NCBI GenBank assembly: GCA_025531455.1
Contig: JAMYHL010000034.1
Span: 186,001 to 250,000, forward strand
Source: Apiotrichum sp. Y4204
Lineage: Eukaryota; Basidiomycota; Tremellomycetes; Trichosporonales; Trichosporonaceae
DNA length: 64,000 nucleotides
Direction of reading: 5' to 3'
The notes below the pieces were generated by a model. The model saw nothing but the letters and a program-made list of their open reading frames with translations, did no database searches and was not told where the DNA came from. The translations under genes and the position numbers were made by a program. The number at the start of each line of letters is the position of its first letter. The stretch's first letter is position 1. Positions 55,475-64,000 of the stretch are shown in pieces.

Positions 55475-58239
55475 TCAAACTCCACCATCGCGCGCACGCT
55501 TGCGCGGGTCCTTGGCTTCGTTGATGGTACTGCCGGGGCGCTTCTGCACCCGCGCAGGGCGGTCACAACCCATCTGTTCTTGCAGATGCGCAAACCTGTC
55601 GCTGCTGGATACTTCGGGCGTCAACCCCATCGACCCGTTAAGCCGCGAGCGTAATGTGGACTTTGGATAGGTCAACGGGCCGGGTTCAACGGGCCGTTGG
55701 GTGACACTCGTGTTGATCGTCAGTGGTTTTGAAGGCGCCGGCGTGTAGCTCTCCTGTCCTGGGAAGGAATCGTTTAATTTAAATGGGGGAGGGGGAGGGA
55801 AGGCTCGGCGGTGGTCGGACGTAGCTCGCTCGTCTTGAGGTCTGTCGCGCGGTTCGTCCCATCGCCGGGGATGGTAGCTGTTCCCCTGTGTGTATTGCCG
55901 TTGGCCTGAATCGGAATAACCACGTCCTTGGTACCGCTCACGCCCCTGCTCACGCCCCTGCTCACGCCCATGCTCACGCCCATGCTCACGCCCATGCTCA
56001 CGCCCATGCTCACGCCCATGCTCACGCCCACGATGGGAGTAGGAGCCGGGACGATACGTAGCAGGTCGACCAGGCAGGTTTTCAGGCCAAGTTGACGGCC
56101 GGCTTTGCGGAGCTCGCGGTGGCCCTGTCCAGCGCGATTCAAAGTGTGGTACTCCGCGGACAGGCTGGTGACTGGATTCGGCCGATTCCTGGCGGGGTGA
56201 GATGAGGGGAGGTGACCTGAGAGGGGGTGTCCGAGGGGTCTTTTGAGGGCTTTGACCACCGTTGTTGTTTTTCACCTCTCGTTCACTTGGCGGCTGGGAG
56301 TCTGTTGGTGGTGGGCCCGGTAAAGATTTTGTAGCCTCCAGCGTAGGTGCCGTCGATGATGGGACAGAAGCCAACGAGCCAGACACCGACGGAGCAGAGG
56401 CTGACGACACAGGCACAGAAGGTGCAGATGCTGACGGCACAGACGCCGACGATGGCCCAGCAGTTGCCGACGGCGCGTCCCCTCCCACTAATGAAGCTAC
56501 TGGATTTGATGGTGTAAATGCTTTAGAGGGCGTGGTCGATGTCGCGGGCGTGGCCGATGTCGCCGACGTGGCGAGCGACGACGGCGCACTACTACGAGGC
56601 GCAGGTGATACTGACGTTGAGGTGGTATTTGGACTGGCGCCCTGCAGCCCGCCAGACGAGGGCGATTTTTTTGCAGCAGCTGCGCTTTTCGCGGATGACG
56701 AGTTCGCCAGCTTTGATGGTTGGTTGGCTCTGGGCGCAGGCTCGGGAATAAGGTCCTGGTCGGAGTCCGAGTCCATAATGCGGCGGAGTACTGACTGTTA
56801 GTTCTTGCGCCATACTAAAGCGTTACATTTACGTTTCGGCTTGGTGCTCGGCGCAGCTTCTTCGCCAAGCTTCTTCTGCACTGGCGTCTCCGTTACTGGC
56901 AAGACGTCTTGCCGTTTGCCATTCGTTGGAGAGGACAGCATCTGGGTGTCCGAGGGCGCTTTGGAGGGCGCTTTCGGGCTGGCTGTTTGCTTTGCTACAC
57001 TCGTCTCCGAACTCTTTGTTGGCGACAGTGGAACTCCCCTGAATAGTCCCGGTCGCTTTGACGGCGATGCTGGCGGCTCTTTGCTCGGCGAGGCTGGGGT
57101 ACTTCCGATTGATGTTGTTTTCAGCGACCGCAGCGGAAACTCTGGAGAGCTACTACGGCTGCTTTTGGAACGATCTGTGGCGTCCACGGACGCTGTCCTC
57201 TCCTTCGAGATTGACGACGTCGATGACGACGAGGAAGAATCTTTAGGCAGGTACTCTGAATGGACAGATGAAGGAGGCGGGGACAGGCTTGCGCTGCTAA
57301 AGCGGTCGGTAAACAAAGAGTTGGTCTCCGCGTCAGTGTCGATGTCCATATCCGAGGAGGTATTGTTGTCGGCCGAGTTATCGACGCTACGCTTCCGGTC
57401 GCCTACCTGCAGCTTTGGGAACTGCTCAACAAGGGTGGTTTGCTCATCATCGGTCGCTTGCTCAAATGGTAGGAACGCATCTGAGGGTGACGGTGCGAGG
57501 CTGTTCGGAGTGAGTACACCAACATCATGGCTGCCCCGCCGACCGGCGTCCTCTCTGCTGTGACTACCAGCTTTCTTTTTATGCACGTCGTTACCGTCGC
57601 ACTGGCTGCCTTGCCTCTTTTCGACACGACCTGTGCGCACAGATGACAAGGTTGGATCCTTGCTTGGGGGAACCAGGTACGGGAACACGGACAGTTGTTC
57701 ACCGCTGGTAATGCTATCCATAATCCACAGGGAAGTGATTCCCGTGGAGACATGGCTGACAGTATTTGCGTATGCCCTAAGGACACCTGTCCACATACTG
57801 TCGGTTGGGGGGAAAACACAGAAATCGACCCGTGTTGTTGTCGACACGGTGCCACCACACGCCTGTGGATCGTCAGTACGACGCGCTGAGCGATAGACAC
57901 ATTACGCACTTCGATTATAAGCTTCAGACTGGTGTCCTCAACCTCGTCACAATGCATGTTTGAACAACAGTGCCTGGGCGCAATCCAGAATGAAACGTCG
58001 CAGAAGAGATTGCGGTTCAGGTTTCCGAGGCGAGCAGCATCCTTGTCGTTGTCAAGTCGGTCGTCGACATCTTCGTGAGGCCTGTGCAAAGTCAGTCACC
58101 GATCACCGATCGAGCGGACGCGTCACGCCGCGCAGCCTGTCAGGGACAGCGCGGAAGGCACGTACCGGCTCATGGCCATAAAAATTGGTTCATCGTCCGA
58201 CTGTTCACCCGTCTGCAGGGTGGGGCCGCGGGGCGGCAT
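55475..58239 (-). CDS. BRCT-domain protein with long disordered tail
   Basis: Four exons (58239-58166, 58081-57910, 57862-56833, 56790-55475) encode 863 residues. Residues about 45-135 form one BRCT domain: NLFCDVSFWIAP, SLKLIIEACGGTV (the GG turn), RVDFCVFPP and VSTGITSLWIMDSITSG (the conserved Trp helix). The remaining 700 residues are low complexity: Ser/Pro/Lys-rich with SPxK motifs, then Ala/Ser/Pro repeats, then an Arg-rich tract with GREHGREHG repeats, ending KRARDGGV. A single N-terminal BRCT followed by basic sequence recalls nuclear DNA-repair or telomere proteins (Rap1 also starts with BRCT), but I see no Myb domain. The splice between exons 3 and 4 is inferred from frame; two acceptors 4 nt apart exist and only the one used keeps frame. 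Confidence 0.75.
55937..56032 (-). repeat. Eight 12-bp coding repeats (GREH/GREQ)
   Basis: Eight tandem 12-bp units encoding Gly-Arg-Glu-His or Gly-Arg-Glu-Gln, six nearly identical. A probable length-polymorphic minisatellite inside the Arg-rich tail of the BRCT protein. Confidence 0.9.
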
Positions 58240-61017
<2,778 letters not shown>

Positions 61018-62021
61018 CAAGTGTCAGTCGATTAGCAGCAGATGTAGAAGAGGCCAAGAAGGTGCGCGTTTGCTAGGTAACTCTTGAGATGACGGATAAA
61101 TACCGGATAAATGTAAGCACTTGAGCGCCCTACTGCCGAGAGGTGGTACAGGCAGCAGCATCATTACTGGTGACATGAGCGTTGTGCCATGGACCACCAG
61201 TGGTCGAAAGCTATGGCGGTCAACATATCAGCGATGAGCCACTGGGGCCATTCGGGGCACTCGATCACTCTCTCTGCTCGGCGATGCGCACAATGTCGGG
61301 AGTGGAGAGCGACAGCGATGATGTCATAGATGATAGTGGTCCGGGGTGTGGTAGCACGCGGGGCCACAATCCGCGATCGATTGTGATTCGTGATTTCATG
61401 ATTTTCTGGACTGTTCATTTTGCTTCCGTAAGCACTCCCCCTAATCAGTATGCAGTGCAGTGGAGAGGAGAGCCCCAGTGTGTGTGGAGTCATCCTGGCC
61501 GCGAGCCACGACGAGCAGCAGCCACCGGAGAAGGGATGAAGCGACCAAGGAGAACATGCAACATACAGGTCCTCACCATCACAGCAGTCGACATCAACGT
61601 CAAGCACTCAGTCTATAGCAACAACCTACACGGAGACACAGGACATCCACGCCGGCCGCAGATACACGCACTGGATCGGATCGGGATCGAGCGACAAGAC
61701 CACACAGTGACGAGTGTCCATATATCCGCGGGTCTGTGCGTCTGTCCCGCCTTGTGAGCGCCAACCGCCGAGTACGAGCACGGGCACAAAGGACTAGCCA
61801 TAGGCATCAAGCATTGTTCTTCTTTTGCTTGCATCCACTCGACTGTATTCTATTTACGACGCGGACGACTCCGCACCCACGCCGGCGCCGATTGACGACC
61901 TGCGACCCCGTTACCACCTTCTGTTCCCCATCTCCACGGCCCACGATCTCTATCTCCCCCTCTTCCCTAATCCTCTCCCCTTTCCATCCCCTTTCAGCCT
62001 CAATCCTACTCGCTAGACACG
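61018..62021. other. Intergenic region, sirtuin 3' flank and ANTH gene promoter
   Basis: One kilobase with no supported gene. A pyrimidine-rich stretch (61910-62005) leads to the next start codon. Confidence 0.6.
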
Positions 62022-64000
62022 ATGCCGCGGCAAGACTACGACAAGATTGTCAAGCTTGCGTGCAAGCCGAAGAATGCGCCGCCCAAAGCCAAGGTAGGAT
62101 TGCTGCTGCGGACTGCGCTGACAACAGTACCTGGAGTGAGTCTGACAAGACCGCGACCCGAGACGGCACCCACGCCGCCGTGACGGACGCCTCCATCTCA
62201 CACACCCCTTCCCCCTCCGCCCCAATCAGGCCGTTACTGACTCCAGCGCGCTTATCGCCGGCACGTTCGATGAACATGCGCTGCAGGACATTACGCGTTC
62301 GCTGTCGATGCGCGTCCGCGATAGCAATCCGGTGGTGCGTACTCCTGGAAAGAGAAAGGGGTGCGATGTGAAGCGGGCGTTGCGTGTGAGAGAATGCTTG
62401 GCACGCAGAGTACCTCGCGCTTGCTTCTGGGATGCGCACCGCAGCGCGGCACACGCTACCCCTCCTTCCTCTCCCTCGGTCCCGACCCCGGCCGTGCTCG
62501 CCTTGCTGACATCCAGGTTGTGTTCAAGGCGCTGATCACGATGCACAAGCTTATGCAGGCTGGCTCGGCGGAGAGCCTCCTCGACCACTTCGGCCGTAAT
62601 GAGTCGCTGCGGCTGCGGAACGTCACCGCGCAGGGCGAGATGGGTGGTGAGTGTGTTTAGCAAGCAATCGCGTGGCGCTCCCACTGTGTTTCGTGTTAAC
62701 CACAGGCTACCGCGTACCATCCAACATCTCGTCGTATGCGTACTATCTCGACTCGCGCATCCGCGCGTACCGCGAGCTCCGGCACGACCTGTTTTACCTC
62801 CAGACGGAGAGCAACCGCCGGAGCACTGGCCTTGGCGCAAACTGTGAGAGCCCATCCCCCGCTCATCTGACCCCCCAGCAAAGGCGCGCCGCCTGCGCCA
62901 CCTGCCCGTCGACAAGGGGCTGCTGCGCGAGGTCAAGCAGGTGCAGCGCATTCTTGACGCGATGGTGCGCTGCACGTTTTACGACGACAACCTGAGCGAC
63001 GAGAACACAGTGCTCGCTTTCCGCATGGTCATCAAGGACATGCTCGTGCTTTTCCAAGCAGGCAACGAGGGCGTGTGCAACATACTCGAGCACTATTTCG
63101 AAATGACAAAGGTCGACGCGACAGAGTCGTTTGAGATCTACAAGAACTTTATAAAGCAGACGGACAAGGTTGTCGACTTCCTTGCAATGGCACGGAGGCT
63201 GAACAATGTTATCAACGTCCCGGTTCCGAATCTCAAGCACGCGCCGACGAGCTTGGTGAAGGCGCTGGAGGAATACCTCAACGACCCGAACTTTGAGCAG
63301 AATAGGCTCGAGTACAAACGGTCGCTCGGCGTCGTGGAGGGCAAAAGCAAGCAGACCCCTTCGCCCGGACGGAGTCCCAGTGCCCAACCCTCGTCTCCCT
63401 CGGCCGCTACCAAGTCCACCCCGGCGCCCGCGGCGTTGTCGAGCACCCCGGCTGCCGCCGGCACCCAGGCAAAGATCCAGGACTTCCTGGACTCCATCCA
63501 GACCGACCAGCAGACGCTCTTTGGGGGTCCTGCGTCTTCAGCGTAAGTGAATCACATTGACATGTCTCACACCAGAATCTCCTCGAGCCCGAACCAGCAG
63601 TTCCACATGCAGCAGTTTGGCCAAATGGGCGGCGGCATGATGGGCGGTCAAATGAACACGATGCCGACCGGCCAGCAGCACATGTTCGGCCAGAACCAGT
63701 TCGGCACCATTCCGATGCAGGCGCCGCTGCAGATGCAGATGACGGGCGGCAACCCGTTCCGCCAGAGCATGTTCCCGCAAGCGACAGGAAACGCGTTCAT
63801 GTCGCCGCAGATGACGGGCTTCCCGGGCGCCGGCGGCCAGCAGCCGTTCCTCCAGCCGCAGCAGACGGGCCTCCTCCAGCCCCAGCTCACTGGCCAGATG
63901 GCATTCCAGCCACAGCGACAAATGACCGCCTCGCCGGGCAGCATGGGTGGCGGCATGGGCGGCGGTATGGGCGGCAGCATGGGCGGCGGTATGGGCGGCG
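62022..64000 (+). CDS. AP180/CALM-type ANTH-domain clathrin adaptor (3' end beyond window)
   Basis: Binds PtdIns(4,5)P2 through the ANTH domain and recruits clathrin in endocytosis (yeast Yap1801/1802). Exons 62022-62093, 62128-62135, 62247-62334, 62517-62646, 62706-62843, 62879-63542 and 63576-64000 (continuing). The lipid-binding basic motif is KLACKPKNAPPKAKYLDALI; its YLD part comes from an 8-nt microexon. ANTH helices follow: VVVFKALITMHKLMQAG, SSYAYYLDSRIRAYRELRHD, LRHLPVDKGLLREVKQVQR, VLAFRMVIKDMLVLFQAGNEGV and FEIYKNFIKQTDKVVDFL. The tail is Gln/Met/Gly-rich with an NPF motif (GGNPFRQS) that EH-domain proteins bind, and a GGGMGG run at the window edge. The stop codon is not in the window. 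Confidence 0.93.

Overview
The window is nuclear DNA of a GC-rich basidiomycete yeast. Genes are dense and intron-rich: nearly every gene has several spliced exons with GTGAGT-type donors, CTAAC/CTGAC-type branch sequences and many introns of only 31-40 nt. A phenylalanine ammonia-lyase of the yeast dual PAL/TAL type, a class IV chitin synthase and a kinase-bearing BUB1 with MAD3-type KEN boxes together suggest Tremellomycetes, most likely a Trichosporonales yeast (Trichosporon/Cutaneotrichosporon). The genus is an inference; family placements come from recognisable motifs. No CRISPR array, prophage or intact transposon was seen.

Layout. 1-5213: PAL (minus, cut by the left edge) and, 2.4 kb away and divergent, a 4-coumarate-CoA-ligase-like enzyme ending in a peroxisomal ARL tripeptide. 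5861-6688: a small I9/Pbi2-type proteinase B inhibitor and an intron-containing tRNA-Ile(AAU). 6872-10996: a SET-MYND methyltransferase-like gene and COP9 signalosome subunit 4 sharing a 246-bp divergent promoter. 11893-14919: two orphan genes, one with a cysteine cluster followed by five 11-residue repeats. 16417-19288: a GT18-like glycosyltransferase (minus). 22263-24646: a single-pass membrane orphan. 25781-27011: a BTB/POZ protein. 29041-30107: a secreted GH128 (Asl1-like) glucanase with a TATA box. 30550-33642: an intronless class 1A-type dihydroorotate dehydrogenase converging on a Dal5-family MFS permease. 33643-41550: about 7.9 kb without a convincing gene. 41551-44990: class IV chitin synthase. 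45457-49918: BUB1/MAD3-type checkpoint kinase. 50384-53325: AVL9. 53647-55156: mitochondrial rhomboid protease. 55475-58239: BRCT protein (minus), diverging from a class I sirtuin (59084-61017). 62022-64000: AP180/CALM-type ANTH clathrin adaptor, cut by the right edge.

Most genes are unrelated housekeeping neighbours. Two adjacencies look functional. PAL plus an acyl-CoA ligase could turn phenylalanine/tyrosine into cinnamoyl/coumaroyl-CoA for peroxisomal breakdown. A DHODH-like flavoprotein sits beside a permease from the family that includes the ureidosuccinate/allantoate transporter Dal5. Gene models were assembled by hand from splice signals, reading-frame continuity and conserved motifs; summed exon lengths are divisible by three for every complete gene. 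Small terminal exons and start codons are the least certain parts.
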